From Pelargonium cotyledonis (taxonomy: Eukaryota > Streptophyta > Magnoliopsida > Geraniales > Geraniaceae): a DNA stretch of 35,338 nt. The position numbers and the translations under genes are program-made. The stretch is taken from positions 1 through 35,338 of the forward strand of contig JAYMTA010000198.1 in the NCBI GenBank assembly GCA_036897625.1. Direction: 5' to 3'. Under the pieces are notes generated by a model that saw only the letters and a program-made list of their open reading frames with translations, was not told the DNA's origin and did no database searches. This document shows positions 1 to 10,819 of the stretch, one piece after another (positions within the stretch are counted from its first letter, which is position 1; every line of letters begins with the position of its first letter).

Positions 1-1215
1 ATATATATACAATAAATAAATAAAATTAACTAATTAATTGAGCTACACAAGAGGAGTAGCTCTCCCCTAAAATTCCAAACTCCACCCCACCGACGCAGTG
101 AGATTAGAACCCAAACCCCTAATAAACTTTAAAAACATTTAATAACATTTAATTTCCTTGAAAGAGTAAAACTCTAAAGGTGTTTAAGTAAATGCCTATT
201 TTTCCTTTCAGGGTATAATTACCCTATTTTTGTTGAAGTGTGTTTTATGCATGATGAATTATGAATAATGCCTTGTGTTTGAAAGTATATATGTGACAAA
301 GTTTGGTTGAAGTAGTCTCTATTATTATATGTCCTTATGTTTTTTTTATATTTATTTTAACCCTAAATTAGTTTTGAACTATTGGGAGAGAGTTAGAAAT
401 CATAAAGTATATATTAGATTTTTGTTTAAAAAAAAAGAGCTATGTAGCTCGAGTGCACTCATCAGTTAGGGATACAAACTAATGAGCCCCATAAAAGTTT
501 GGTATAGTAGAAGGACTTCATACGTCACTGTGAATTAAATAAAAGGAATAGAATTTCTTTTATTACTTATAGAAAAAAATACACGAGATGTTATGATAAT
601 TCACAAATGTCACACTTAACAACGGAGGATTGTACTTGGAGCCAACACGAGGGATGGATGAAAGCGTCTAGATGATGACTCGCCTTTACACAGGCCACCA
701 AAAGGTGACCGAGAATGTCTTTTTCCCACGCACCAAAACGCTAGAACGCCCAACTACAAAATTGGGGGTCGCCCTTTTTAAATAGATATATAAAATATTT
801 TAGACGGGAAACAAGGCGGCCACAGTAGATGAACTGCAGCGAGAAGACGAAGTGATCCCAACAAATGAATCGTCGCCATGTACTAATACCTTTATAAGCC
901 ACTTCAATCGACAAAACACCATCGGGAGTGCTCAATGAAAGTAGGAGCAAATGTTAGAACCAGACCATCGGTAAGGTATGCAAAGTGACAACAAGAAAGG
1001 ATATCTTTGGCATCACATGAATGAATATAAATAGGAGAAGCTAAAGGAGAGGTAAATGATGGATTTATTATAACCTTTCTTAAAAGCGAGATCTAATGCG
1101 TAAGGAAATAATATAAATTATGAATCATCAAAAGCAGCTAATTCACCACTAGTATAATGACACTCTATTAAAATTTTGGATTTAGACGAATCGATATATC
1201 ACCACAAATTTATTG

Positions 1216-1277
1216 GAATGAGTATGAGTAAAATTTAAAATTCATTAGAACGAGTATGAGTAAAATTTAAATGAAAT
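1216..1277. repeat. Two-copy 32-bp tandem repeat
   Basis: The motif GAATGAGTATGAGTAAAATT at about 1216 recurs at about 1248 as GAACGAGTATGAGTAAAATT. One C/T difference separates the cores, and the period is 32 bases. It is a short local duplication in AT-rich spacer with no visible function. Confidence 0.75.
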
Positions 1278-1600
1278 GTCATGTTCTCATTAATTTAGTT
1301 TTGCCTGAATAAAAATATGTTTGAATCATATTTCTCAGAATATGTGGGTAATAAATTTTTGTGTGATACAGTCACCCGTTTTGAACACACCAATATTCAC
1401 TCCAACTTACAAATATTGATACCCAAATTGAAACTCAAAACACAACTAAACTAAAATCTAATTCTCAACTCTTAGCTAGGTAATCATTTAAGATCAGATG
1501 ATATGCTTACTTATAAAAGTATTATAATAATAATAATCATTTAAGATATGGTTTTGAAAAATACATACCCTACATCTAAAATGAAATAATATAAGAAACC

Positions 1601-1894
1601 ATGCAAAAATCACATCCACCTTCCAACCCATCCAAACTCTCCTCGCCCTTCCCGACCGAACCCGTCCTCAAACCCCCTCCCAACCAAGCGTGCTTGAGTC
1701 AATCATACCTGGGAAATATGTAAGTCTCTTGGCTTGATCACTCAAGCTATGCAAAAATCACGTCCACCTTCCTACTCATGCAAACTCTCCTTGCCTTCTC
1801 GCCCGAACCCGTCCTCAGACCCCCTCCCAAACCAGCGCGTTAGCGTAAATCATACATTGAATATATGTAAATCTTTTGGCTTGATCGCTCAAGG
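1601..1894. repeat. Degenerate 148-bp tandem duplication
   Basis: Unit 1 (1601-1748) and unit 2 (1749-1894) both start with ATGCAAAAATCAC. They share in order a CCACCTTCC block, a CAAACTCTCCT block, a CCCGTCCTCA...CCCCCTCCC block, and an end close to TTGGCTTGATC(A/G)CTCAAG. Point differences and small indels are spread through both copies, so the duplication is not recent. The pyrimidine-rich plus strand and the imperfect match rule out an assembly echo. No coding function is seen. Confidence 0.8.
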
Positions 1895-2389
1895 CACGGA
1901 GGCCCACCTCATCAAGGAACTCAGCGAGATGTAAATCATGAATACATTTTTTCTCACGATCTACGTCAATCTCAAAAGGCTCACTTGACCCCATCTTTGA
2001 GGAAGTCAAGTTGCTGGATAGTAAATCCCGCCCTAGCACTTTGAGGGACTATGTGATCATGTGCTTCATTTTTTCATGTTTCTTTTCTTGGTGTATGTAC
2101 TTTGTTTCTTTCTTGAATATTCTCAATAAGTTTTGTACTTTTCGCCTATATAAAAAATAAAAATTTATTGAGATTAGGTTTGAGATTGTTATGAGCTCAA
2201 AAAGTTAGGTTTGTGATTGTTATGAAAATTTATTTTGGATAGGTTAGTTCATTATCATTGCAGTGTTGTGAAATTATTATTATTAACCTAACCACACAAA
2301 CCCAACCACGCTACTAACTTAACTAAAATAAATTAAGAAATTGCTTCTTTAAAAAAAAAAAAAAAATCAGAAATCATAAATCTCTTAAA

Positions 2390-2546
2390 GGAACGAAAAA
2401 CGTTCTCTTCTCTGGTGATGCTACAAGGCACAAGCCACCAGACTCTGCCGCTCCGCCACCAGCCTCCGCCGCTCTGCCACACCTTAGTGGTTTCCGGACC
2501 TAATCCCGAAGCGAAACCAGATTTGCGAGCCAACAATCAGTTGGAG
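2390..2546 (+). other. Probable 5'-UTR exon of the PPC decarboxylase gene
   Basis: A locally GC-richer stretch ends in TTGGAG followed by a GT donor at 2547. The acceptor at 3917-3918 (TTATTCAG) lies just before the coding exon. The splice removes 1,372 bases and puts the start codon six bases into exon 2. The upstream limit is a guess from composition; no transcript evidence is available. Confidence 0.5.
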
Positions 2547-3918
2547 GTACTGTAAACAAATCTATTTTCATTTGCACTCTACAGAGCTTTACGGATTCAA
2601 AGTATGGGTTTCTGCTTGCTTCGTAGTTTTGTTCTTTATACATTTGAATTTTATGTCAATTACCCTTCTCTGTGTTCTGACTAGTGTTATTATATGATTT
2701 CAATTATTTCCAGTTCAGTTTGGAACCAGATTTGTCTTTTGGGGGTCTGTGGAGGTGTTGGGGTTTGATCTCTTTGATGAATTATGTGAAATAAAAGTCC
2801 TGCCTTAGTTGCAGAAAAAAGTTTTCAGGGTAAAACTTATGCTTAATAGATACTTCGTGAGACATAAGAAAGTAAAAATGAGTTTTCTATTTGGAAAACT
2901 AAAAAAACAAAAAAAAAACAAAATTTTCCATTTTCAATCTATTTTGGAGAAAAAAATTCGAAATGGAAAACTGTGCAACTAGAACTGTTTTCTGAAAACA
3001 GTTTTATGGAACTCCACAACTAAACAGTTCTTTACCCTTTAAACTTTTCCAGTTGCTCTTCGCATAATTACAACAATCTGGTAATAGGCCACAGTTGGGT
3101 AGTTTGCAGTTTGACTTCTCCGAAAACATTGTTATCTACTAATTGAGTCTAATCCCACCTAAGTTTGTGACTTCATTTTTGAACATAAGATGCTTGTTAA
3201 GTTTACTGGTGCTTGCTTAGTTTTGTTTTGTGATTTTAAGAAATTTCAGATGTTATATGAGTACAGTGTCACAATAAATTGTACTTGTAAGTAAAGGAGG
3301 TCAAAGAGTCTTACTGCCATTCTTTCAGTAGAATAGTAGATTGCTTGGCAACATGCATGATGTTGGACTAGTTACAGCATTGAAAATAGAATGCACCTTT
3401 TCTTAATCTTATGATGTAGATGGGCTGGTTAGTCTTCCAGAAATTGCCTATATTCTTTATAAATAGAGAGATGTTTATAAACAAAACATTTTCCCTTGTT
3501 TCTAGGACAAATGATGTGGTTTCCTACTTCCCAGAAATAGTCTGCTAGGCCTTGTCCATATTGTTGCTACTATTTGTTTGGATGTTCTATATAGAATCTC
3601 ATGCTTGCATCATGTCTAGGTTCCTGTATTTGAGATCACTTGTCTTCTGTGTGCTTTTAAGTTTATATTTTGTCACTCTAGTTGAATAGATAAATTAGTG
3701 AGTTTTTATAGTTTCTTCATTATCCTATTGCTATAATGTTTGATTTTTGGCGCTTTAATGGTACCTATTTTGTTGTTAGTTTTGTAATTTTCAGTGGTTG
3801 TCCAAAGAGTTCATGGGGCAAAAGCTTGTTAATAAAAAAATAGTTCTTCCCTATGTGTTAAGGGTATTTAGTCGTTGTGTTAATCTGTAAAATTTAATAT
3901 GTTTGATATTTTATTCAG
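2547..3918 (+). other. 5'-UTR intron of the PPC decarboxylase gene
   Basis: This is T-rich intron-like sequence with no coding signal. It holds a perfect short hairpin around 2985-3003 (ACTGTTTTC, one T, GAAAACAGT). Introns this long in plant 5' UTRs often carry elements that affect expression, but nothing specific can be named here. Confidence 0.5.
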
Positions 3919-3924
3919 TTGGAT

Positions 3925-5557
3925 ATGGCACAGCTGGAACCTATGATTGCAGAAATGGAGCCAATACAGGTTGACTCTGCTCCAAGAAAACCTCGTATTC
4001 TACTTGCTGCTAGTGGGAGTGTAGCTGCCATAAAGTTTGGGAATCTTTGCCGCAGTTTTGCCGAGTGGGCAGAAGTCAAAGCGGTGGCCACCAAGGCTTC
4101 TTTGCACTTTATTGATAGAACAGCACTTCCTAAGGACGTGATTCTGTACACTGATGAGGAGGAATGGTCCAGTTGGAAAATGCTTGGTGATAGCGTGCTT
4201 CACATTGAACTCCGAAGATGGGCTGATATCATGGTTATTGCACCATTGTCAGCAAACACGCTTGGCAAGGTAATAAACTTCAGCAACTTTGTGAATCTAT
4301 TACTCGTATTTATTCTTGTTTTTACTAGAAATTAGGTAATGGTGCGGTTGAGAGTGGGTAGCACTGAAGATGGCACATTGCTTTCATGTCTTCCAGTCTT
4401 AATTGAAAACGTTTTATATGCACCCGCCTAGAAGTGCCTTTGTTTTGCTATAAAATAGAACATAAGGTTATATTTTGTATATAGTGTGTAGCATTGAAAT
4501 TAAATCCTTCTAATTCTATTGCTACTCTACTAATATACAATCTCATTGTTTGGATAAAACACTAAAATTATATATATGAAGTACTATTTAGATCCAGAAC
4601 TAGAAGTTAACAGTTGGACTAAGCTTATGAAAAAATATTTTTAACACTGGAAACAGAAATTTTTTTTATTGCATTATGTTGTGTTTTATTTGTTTCTTTG
4701 TTGTGATCTTCCTCATTGGTTGTCTTCTATCTGCCCTACAATCCAAACTTCATTGCACTCTTTAGTTTGCAAAATTTTTGCTTTTTCCATAGTGAAGCTA
4801 ACAGTATGTCATGGGGCTTGTTTGTATAAATATATATCTACCAAAATTAAAATTCTCTCATTGTTTGCTTTGTCATCTTCAGTATCTTTAATTGATACTC
4901 CCTCTCCCAAAATGAGTGTTCAGTTTCACTTTATTTTTGTTCCAAAATGAGTATCCTTTGTATAGGAAGTTATATCCTTGTAATAAGTTAGTAGTATCCC
5001 TGAACACATGATTTTAAAGATACAAGAGTAAATATGTCACACTAACTTCTCCTTAACTTGAAAAAAAAAATAGAAATAAGGATACTCATTTTGGGACAGA
5101 TGGAGTTTTAGAATCATTTGAGAATATAGTAAATAATATGTTTGTTTTCCGTGCAAGCACTCATATCATTATATTCTAATCAAAACTGAAGGCCTCATAT
5201 TCTCATTGTTACGACACGTGTGCCCCATTCTAGATTGCTGGAGGTTTGTGCGACAATCTGCTGACATGTATTGTGCGAGCTTGGGACTATAGCAAGCCAG
5301 TATTCGTGGCTCCATCCATGAATACCTTCATGTGGAAAAATCCTTTCACAGAGCGGCATCTAATGGCAATTGATGAGCTTGGAATTTCTCTTATCCCGCC
5401 TGTTACAAAGAGGTTAGCTTGTGGAGACTATGGGAATGGTGCAATGGCTGAACCTTCTATCATCTACTCAACTGTGAGACTCTTCTTCGAGTCACGGGTT
5501 AATTCAGCCGGTGGCAGTGGTTTAGAAAGCATCGTAAAGCTGTCAGCTGATAATTAA
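3925..5557 (+). CDS. HAL3: Phosphopantothenoylcysteine decarboxylase (HAL3 type)
   Basis: This enzyme makes 4'-phosphopantetheine from 4'-phosphopantothenoylcysteine in coenzyme A synthesis. It is an FMN flavoprotein that works as a trimer. Coding exons are 3925-4269 and 5234-5557, a phase-0 GT-AG pair giving 222 codons, close to the roughly 210 aa of plant HAL3 proteins. Visible landmarks are LLAASGSVAAIKF near residue 27 (flavin-binding start), the catalytic histidine H93 in VLHIELRRWAD, the PSMNTFMW motif with N145 (substrate clamp), and C178 in RLACGDYGNG, the cysteine that acts in the second half of the reaction. All key residues are present. The first ATG in frame is 3925, just after the acceptor of a 5'-UTR intron. 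The acidic C-terminal tail that lets yeast Hal3 inhibit PP1 phosphatase is absent, as in other plant forms. The function is secure by family. Confidence 0.96.
4898..5105. mobile_element. Stowaway-like MITE in the PPC decarboxylase intron
   Basis: The left end CTCCCTCTCCCAAAATGAG is mirrored by CTCATTTTGGGACAGATGGAG on the right. These match the common Stowaway (Tc1/mariner-type) terminal sequence CTCCCTCCGTCCC followed by AAAATGAG. A TA dinucleotide precedes the left end; the right flank is TTTTA, so the TA duplication is blurred. The element has no coding capacity and lies wholly inside the intron 4270-5233. It shares its termini with the element at 30040-30278. Confidence 0.75.
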
Positions 5558-6755
5558 ACATGTAACTGTAAGAGTCATTGGATTTGCTATACACAAATGC
5601 TACACTAACCGAAATGAGCCGGACATCCATTTTAGGTGCACCATTTCATGTATATGTGCAAAGTCTTGTTCTGATTATTTGTTTTAGCTTTGCTTGGTGG
5701 GTTGCTTTGTAAAAGACAGTAGAATATATACACCAAGTTTTAGTCTCAACTTGCTCTATTACCAGAACATAAGATCAATTATGGTGAAGCACATTTTAAT
5801 GTTGTACTAGTTATTTTCTGATTATGGTAATGGTTATGCTCGTACATGTTTTACATGAATTCTAGAAGTTGAATTGAAGTAGTCTAAAAGTTGAATTAAA
5901 TTGTAGTAAAAAATAGTCTAAAGTATAATATGTTATAAGTTCAAAAATTGCAGATAAACTGAGAAGCGTTTATAGCTAAGAATTGAACATGAACTGTTCA
6001 TGTCAACTTCAATTGCGATTTTAGCTTAACTTTGGTACCAAGAAGATAAACATGAATCTGTCCTACAAGAAACAAACCAAAATTTTCAACTTAAGATGCG
6101 ATTTCAAATGAAACAAACCAAAATAGAAACAATCAATTAGCTCTCGCTCAATACAGGCATGAGTGTAGTATTTCATTCCTATACCTTTCCACTTTGGTAG
6201 TCAAAGCGTTAAAATTACTCACAATGAATACTTTTATGAATAGACTAAACACGTCGAGATTGATTGTCATATCACATGTACTCATCTTACTCGGTGTACT
6301 TTGCAACTTGTTCTCATCTCATCATTTGATCAAGTTGCTGATATATTTAAACATCTTTCTCTGCAAAAAATTTTATGCATATAACCTGCAAACCCAATAT
6401 ATCCCCAAATCGACCACATCCAGATTGAGAAAATGTGTTAAATCACATCAATACATCATCATTATTCTCCAACCTCCTTTCCTCTTACTTGGCAGCTTCC
6501 TCCAAATACTCAACCGCTTACATTCATATCAACTCTCAGCCAATATTGTGTTTAATTCATTGTATTTGTAGGTCATAAAATGGACAACAATATTATCTGT
6601 AAATTAACAAGAAATGCAATAAGCAAATATACATACGTGATACGTACACATAACATTTTATAGTTCATATTTGTCAACAAAGTCAAAGTTAAAGTCTGAT
6701 ATATATACTTGAGGAGGGGACGGACATATATGAATAATTATAGATGGTTACCTGT
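5558..6755. other. 3' UTR of HAL3 gene and intergenic spacer
   Basis: The first few hundred bases must include the 3' UTR of the decarboxylase. The rest is AT-rich spacer. A 125-codon open frame at 6194-6571 has no recognisable motif and a composition (leucine, isoleucine and tyrosine rich) expected of random AT-rich DNA, so it is not called. Confidence 0.6.
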
Positions 6756-6972
6756 ATTTATGGTATGATGGTGGATAAGGAAGTAGCCGTTGTAGTTGAA
6801 AAGGTTAAGAAGAAAGAGAGAAGCAAAGGAAACGACACCGTTCGAGTCAGTTTGGCTGAAGGAGATGAGAAGCAAAACGGAGTCGTGCAACTTAAAGAAA
6901 CAAAGGAGCGAAACGACAGCGTTGCACTTGGTGGGTCTTCTTCTTCGTTTGATACCGTGGAGATGAAGAAAG

Positions 6973-7401
6973 TGGTACAAGCATGGAATCATACGAATAC
7001 TTATATGAGAACATTGTGCACTTTTATTGAAGAATCCGACTAATACATTATGAGAAGAGAAAAGGATGCCAAATTAGCAACCTTCGAAAGAGAGAAAAGA
7101 GTACTCAGCTTATAGAAGAAAATTGAGATGGAGAAATAGAAAAGAATTATCAATTTAATAATTTTTGTAAGAGAGAAAGAAATACAGAAAGTTGAGAAGC
7201 CTGACAATTAACTAAAGCTAACCAAATATTTTTCTACCTGACTAGTAACCTAATAACCTATAAAATATTAAAGCAAGAGATGATAATTAATTTACGGTAG
7301 GACTCTTCTCATTCTTATCACTATCAGATCATTTGAAATCATATCTATCACTAACTAATAGTATTGTCAATCCCATATTGTTCCAATCTCATCCTGTTCC
7401 A
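6973..7401. mobile_element. Nested 429-bp TG...CA insertion, probable solo LTR
   Basis: The insertion is absent from the 3' LTR, where GATGAAGAAAG runs straight into CTGACTC. It begins TGGTACA and ends TGTTCCA, imperfect inverted ends with the TG...CA boundary of LTRs. It is flanked by GAAAG at 6968-6972 and 7402-7406, a 5-bp target duplication. No gag, pol or open frame is present. The simplest reading is a solo LTR left after recombination of another retrotransposon. A short non-autonomous element with the same ends is possible. It inserted after the host element, because only one LTR carries it. Confidence 0.7.
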
Positions 7402-7534
7402 GAAAGCTGACTCGGCTGAGGAAGTTCCAGCTCAACTAATCGTCGAGCACGAGGAGGAAAAGGAGAGAGAGAAGGATGGTCCAATCAGAAGGAGCGAGCG
7501 CTCAAGGAAGGTCCCAGCTAGATATGCTGAGTAG

Positions 7535-7542
7535 TATAAATA
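7535..7542 (+). promoter_or_regulatory. TATA box of the 5' LTR
   Basis: TATAAATA follows directly after the stop codon of the LTR-encoded frame (GAGTAGTATAAATA). The same octamer is kept in the 3' LTR. Its place, about 215 bases before the LTR end, suits the U3/R boundary of a retrotransposon promoter. The promoter assignment is by position and sequence only. Confidence 0.65.
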
Positions 7543-7763
7543 GTAGCTTTTGCTAGAATTAGGGTTGTTGAAGAATTTGAACATTTCTGTGTTTCTTCTC
7601 TCCCTCTCTGTATGTTCTGTTCATTTCCTCAACCTTGTAAGCTCTTTGTAGCTTGGATTTGAATTTGGTAATTGGAATCGTTATGGACGCCATCTTTGGC
7701 CGAGGCAAATGTCTATGTGTTGTTTACTTTCTAGTTCTTTGAATCTGTGAGCATTCCATTTGA

Positions 7764-7777
7764 TGCTTTCATTAGCC
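7764..7777 (+). other. Degraded primer-binding-site candidate
   Basis: TGCTTTCATTAGCC begins five bases after the 5' LTR. It resembles the initiator-methionine tRNA complement TGGTATCAGAGCC only if one inserted base and two mismatches are allowed. The position is right for a PBS; the match is weak. Confidence 0.3.
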
Positions 7778-7784
7778 TCTCGCA

Positions 7785-9065
7785 ATGGTGGATGGAAAAA
7801 CAAATGCTGAGAGAATTACAAGTTTGGAAGCAGGACAAAAGAAGATCTAGGAAGATGTAGCTGGTGTCACTGAGAAACTGGACCAAATTTTAGCAGCAAT
7901 GGCTGCAAATATCAAGCAGAAACAGTCTGAAAGAGAAGAATCGAGCACCACTCAGCAGACTCTGCAAGCAGATCTCAGCAGTGTACCTCAGTTTTCAGGT
8001 GTTCCTGACAAAAACGTTGTGTATTTTCCTAAGTTTAATGGATCTGAGCCAATTGAGTGGATCGCGAGAGCAGAGGCTTATTTTGCCATTTACAGAACAC
8101 ATGACTGGCATAAGCTCATGCTTGCTGAAGCGAATATAGAGGGGACTCACATCAACTGGTTTCAGAGCTTGAAGAAGCTGGGACAATTCTTTGATTGGAG
8201 GAGTTTCTCCAAGGCTTTAATCGAGCAGTATGGACCATCAGAATTTGATAATCCGAGAAGAATGTTGTTTAAGCTAAATCAAGGTAGTAGCTCTGTTTCA
8301 GACTATTATTCCCAGTTTTGTTTGTATTTGAATAGAAGTGAAGGGTTATCTGAACCCATGATTATTGATATATTTGTTGGGGGTTTGAAAAATGAACTGC
8401 AAAGTAAGTTAATAGCTGCAAAACCTTCCACTATTTCAGTGGCAGTGGGTTTAGCCAAACTGCATGAAACAAGGTTAAAAACATCTAAACCTCCTCTGAG
8501 TTACAGGTCCTATACAAAACCCCCATATCTACCACCTATATTGCCCAATACTCCACAGAAACAACTACAACCTCAAACTAGAACAATACGACAGGCTGAA
8601 ATTAACAGAAGAAGAGAGAAGGGTCAGTGTTTTACTTGTGATGAGAAGTACTCTCCTACCCACAATTGTCCCAATAAGCCTAGATTTTTTCATTTCAGTC
8701 TATGTGATGAAGATGAGCAATTATTTGAAACACCACCAGACAGTGAAGAGGAGCCTGTTTCTGAGCCTAAGCCTGAGGAACCAGCTTATTTTGCTTTATC
8801 TGGTTGTCAAGCTGCAACAACAATGAGGTTTAAGGCAACAATTTTGGGTCACCATGTCACAGTTCTAGTTGATAATGGGAACTCCCATAACTTTATTCAA
8901 CCAAGAATTGCTGAGATTCTTAAAATTCCAATTGAGGAGTGTTCTGAATTTTCTATTAAAGTTGGGAATGTCCAGTTTCTCCAAGCCACAGGTAAGATAG
9001 CTGAAGCTGCAATCAATATTCAGGATCATATCATTAAAGCACCATTGCTAGTAGTGCCTATTTGA
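7785..9065 (+). pseudogene. Retrotransposon gag and protease region, broken
   Basis: The first ATG after the LTR (7785) is in frame with the whole region. A TAG at 7848-7850 stops it after 21 codons, and a TGA at 9063-9065 separates it from pol. Between them the frame is open for about 400 codons. The retrotransposon gag core (PKFNGSEPIEWIARAEAYF at about 8025-8085) is followed by a zinc knuckle of CX2CX7HXC form (8628-8669, CFTCDEKYSPTHNC). The aspartic protease segment comes last, with its active-site triplet at 8871-8879 reading D-N-G where the family has D-S-G or D-T-G. Both stops and the triplet change can be explained by single transitions. Gag would package RNA and the protease would process the polyprotein; neither is expected to be made intact here. 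Confidence 0.85.
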
Positions 9066-10819
9066 GGAGCTGATCTGGTGTTGGGAATTCAATGGTTGAG
9101 AACTTTGGGGCCTATATTGACTAATTATCAGAAGATGGTCATGAAATTTTATCATCAAGGTAAATTTATTCAACTACAAGGGGAAACAACTGTGGTTAAA
9201 CATGCTCAGTATCATCACATGCTCATAATGTTAAAGACAGATTCTATTGCTGAATGTTACACTCTACAACAGATTCCTCAAGAGGATGTGTTTGCTGAAA
9301 TTCCTCCCACTTTGCATCCTGATATCACTCTATTGTTACATCTATATAAGCATGTTTTTGAGAAACCTAGTGCTCTTCCTCCAAAAAGAACACATGATCA
9401 TGCTATACCATTGCTTTCTAATGCCAAACCTACATATGTGAGGCCCTATAGATATGCATTTTCCCAGAAGAATGAGATAGAGGGTATCATTTCTGACCTC
9501 CTTAAAGAGGGTTTGATAGAGCTAAGTAATAGCCCTTACTCAGCTCCAGTTATCTTGGTGAAGAAGAAAGATGGTTCATGGAGATTATGTGTTGACTATA
9601 GGGCTCTAAATGAAGTGACAATTAAGAACAAGTTTCCTATGTCTACAGTGGAGGAGCTTCTTGATGAATTGAATGGGGCAACAGTATTTTCTAAACTGGA
9701 TCTCAGGTCAGGCTACCACCAGATTTTACTTAAGGAAGAAGATCGAGAAAAGACAGCTTTCAGGACTCATGTGGGTCTATACCAATGGTTGGTTATGCCA
9801 TTTAGACTTTGTAATGCACCAGCAAGTTTTCAGGCCTGTATGAATGAAAATCTGCAATCCCTCTTCAGAAAGTCAGTTTTAGTGTTTTTTTATGATATCC
9901 TAATAAACAGCAAAGGGTGGAATAAGCACATACTACACCTACAACAAGTTTTGGAAATTTTATCAGCTAACAAACTCTTTGTTAAGCTTTTTAAATGCTC
10001 TTTTGGGCAGGATACAATTGAATATCTGGGACATGTGGTTAGTGCAGACTCTGTAGCTATGGACCCTTAGAAAGTCCAAGCCATATTAGTCTGGGACACA
10101 CCAAAAACCTTAAAACAATTAAGAGGTTTTCTAGGGCTTGTAGGCTATTACAGGAGGTTTATTCAAGGATTCTCTAAAGTGGCTGCTCCTCTGACAGATT
10201 TATTAAGGAAAGATGCATTTAGCTGGTCAGGCCAAACAGCTCAGGCTTTTCAGAATTTAAAACAAGCCCTCATATCAGCACCTGTTTTAGCACTTCCAAA
10301 TTTTAAACATGATTTTGTTATTGAGACTGATGCTTCTGGAGTAGGGTTAGGAGCTGTGCTCAGTCAAAATGGTCATCCCATTGCTTTTTATTCTTAGAAA
10401 TTATCTCCAAGGATGCAGAGGCAATCAACTTATGTTAGAGAGCTATATGCTATAGAACAAGCTGTAAAGAAATAGAGATCTTATTTGTTGGGCCACAGAT
10501 TTATCATTAGAACAGATAATCAAAGCATCAAGGCTATGTATGACCGGTGCTGCAATTTCCAGAACAACAAGAGTGTCTCTTACAATTGCTTGGTCACTCT
10601 TATACCATTGAGTACAAACCAGACAAGGAGAACAAAGCTGCAGATGCTCTCTCTAGGTCTTTCCTACATATGACTGCAGTATCTACTCCTCAGTTCAAAT
10701 TTGTCAATCAACTCAAAACTGACTTGCTCAAAGATTCTCTCACTCTCAAATGGCTCACTCTACATCAACAAGGTCAGTTGTCTCATCCTCATGTGGTTGT
10801 TAGGGCAAGTTTCTACTAG
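9066..10819 (+). pseudogene. Retrotransposon reverse transcriptase and RNase H, broken
   Basis: The frame continues from gag. It begins with the end of the protease (LVLGIQWL). Reverse transcriptase follows, with PYRYAFSQKNEIE, VKKKDGSWRLCVDYRALN and KLDLRSGYHQI blocks at about 9440-9740. The catalytic two-aspartate motif, expected as F-x-D-D, reads F-F-Y-D, with TAT at 9891-9893 in place of the first aspartate codon. RNase H is marked by ETDASGVGLGAVLSQ (about 10323-10370) and by PDKENKAADALSRS near 10620. In-frame stops lie at 10068 (TAG), 10395 (TAG), 10473 (TAG) and 10817 (TAG). A frame change of one lost base (or two gained) lies near 10545. The enzyme cannot be functional. Confidence 0.9.

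Larger units (their letters stand above)
1..2390. other. Intergenic AT-rich DNA, no supported gene
   Basis: I see no open reading frame here that resembles a known protein and no convincing splice structure. The short frames on both strands (for example 741-950 minus and 1734-1934 plus) lack recognisable motifs. Two local tandem duplications lie here and are listed separately. A TATA-like TATATAAA stands at 2147-2154, about 240 bases before the presumed first exon of the next gene; it is too weakly supported to call a promoter. Confidence 0.6.
6761..7758 (+). repeat. 5' LTR, split by a nested insertion
   Basis: The LTR is 998 bp as it stands. Removing the 429-bp insertion at 6973-7401 and one GAAAG copy leaves exactly 564 bp, the length of the 3' LTR. 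The LTR segments are 6761-6972 and 7407-7758. It contains a TATA box at 7535-7542. The first 340 bases of LTR sequence are an open reading frame homologous to the polyprotein tail in the 3' LTR. Confidence 0.95.

Noticed and set aside
741..950. 69-codon minus-strand open frame
   Set aside because: Begins without a clear gene context, has no recognisable domain, and the surrounding sequence shows no promoter or splice partners.
2985..3003. Short perfect hairpin as a possible microRNA or terminator
   Set aside because: The arms are nine bases with a single-base loop, too short for a microRNA precursor, and it lies in a T-rich intron.
3915..4203. Minus-strand frames opposite the HAL3 coding exon
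   Set aside because: They mirror a well-supported conserved exon and have no independent similarity.
6194..6571. 125-codon plus-strand open frame
   Set aside because: No motif, no splice context, and a hydrophobic, AT-driven composition; it looks like chance in AT-rich spacer.
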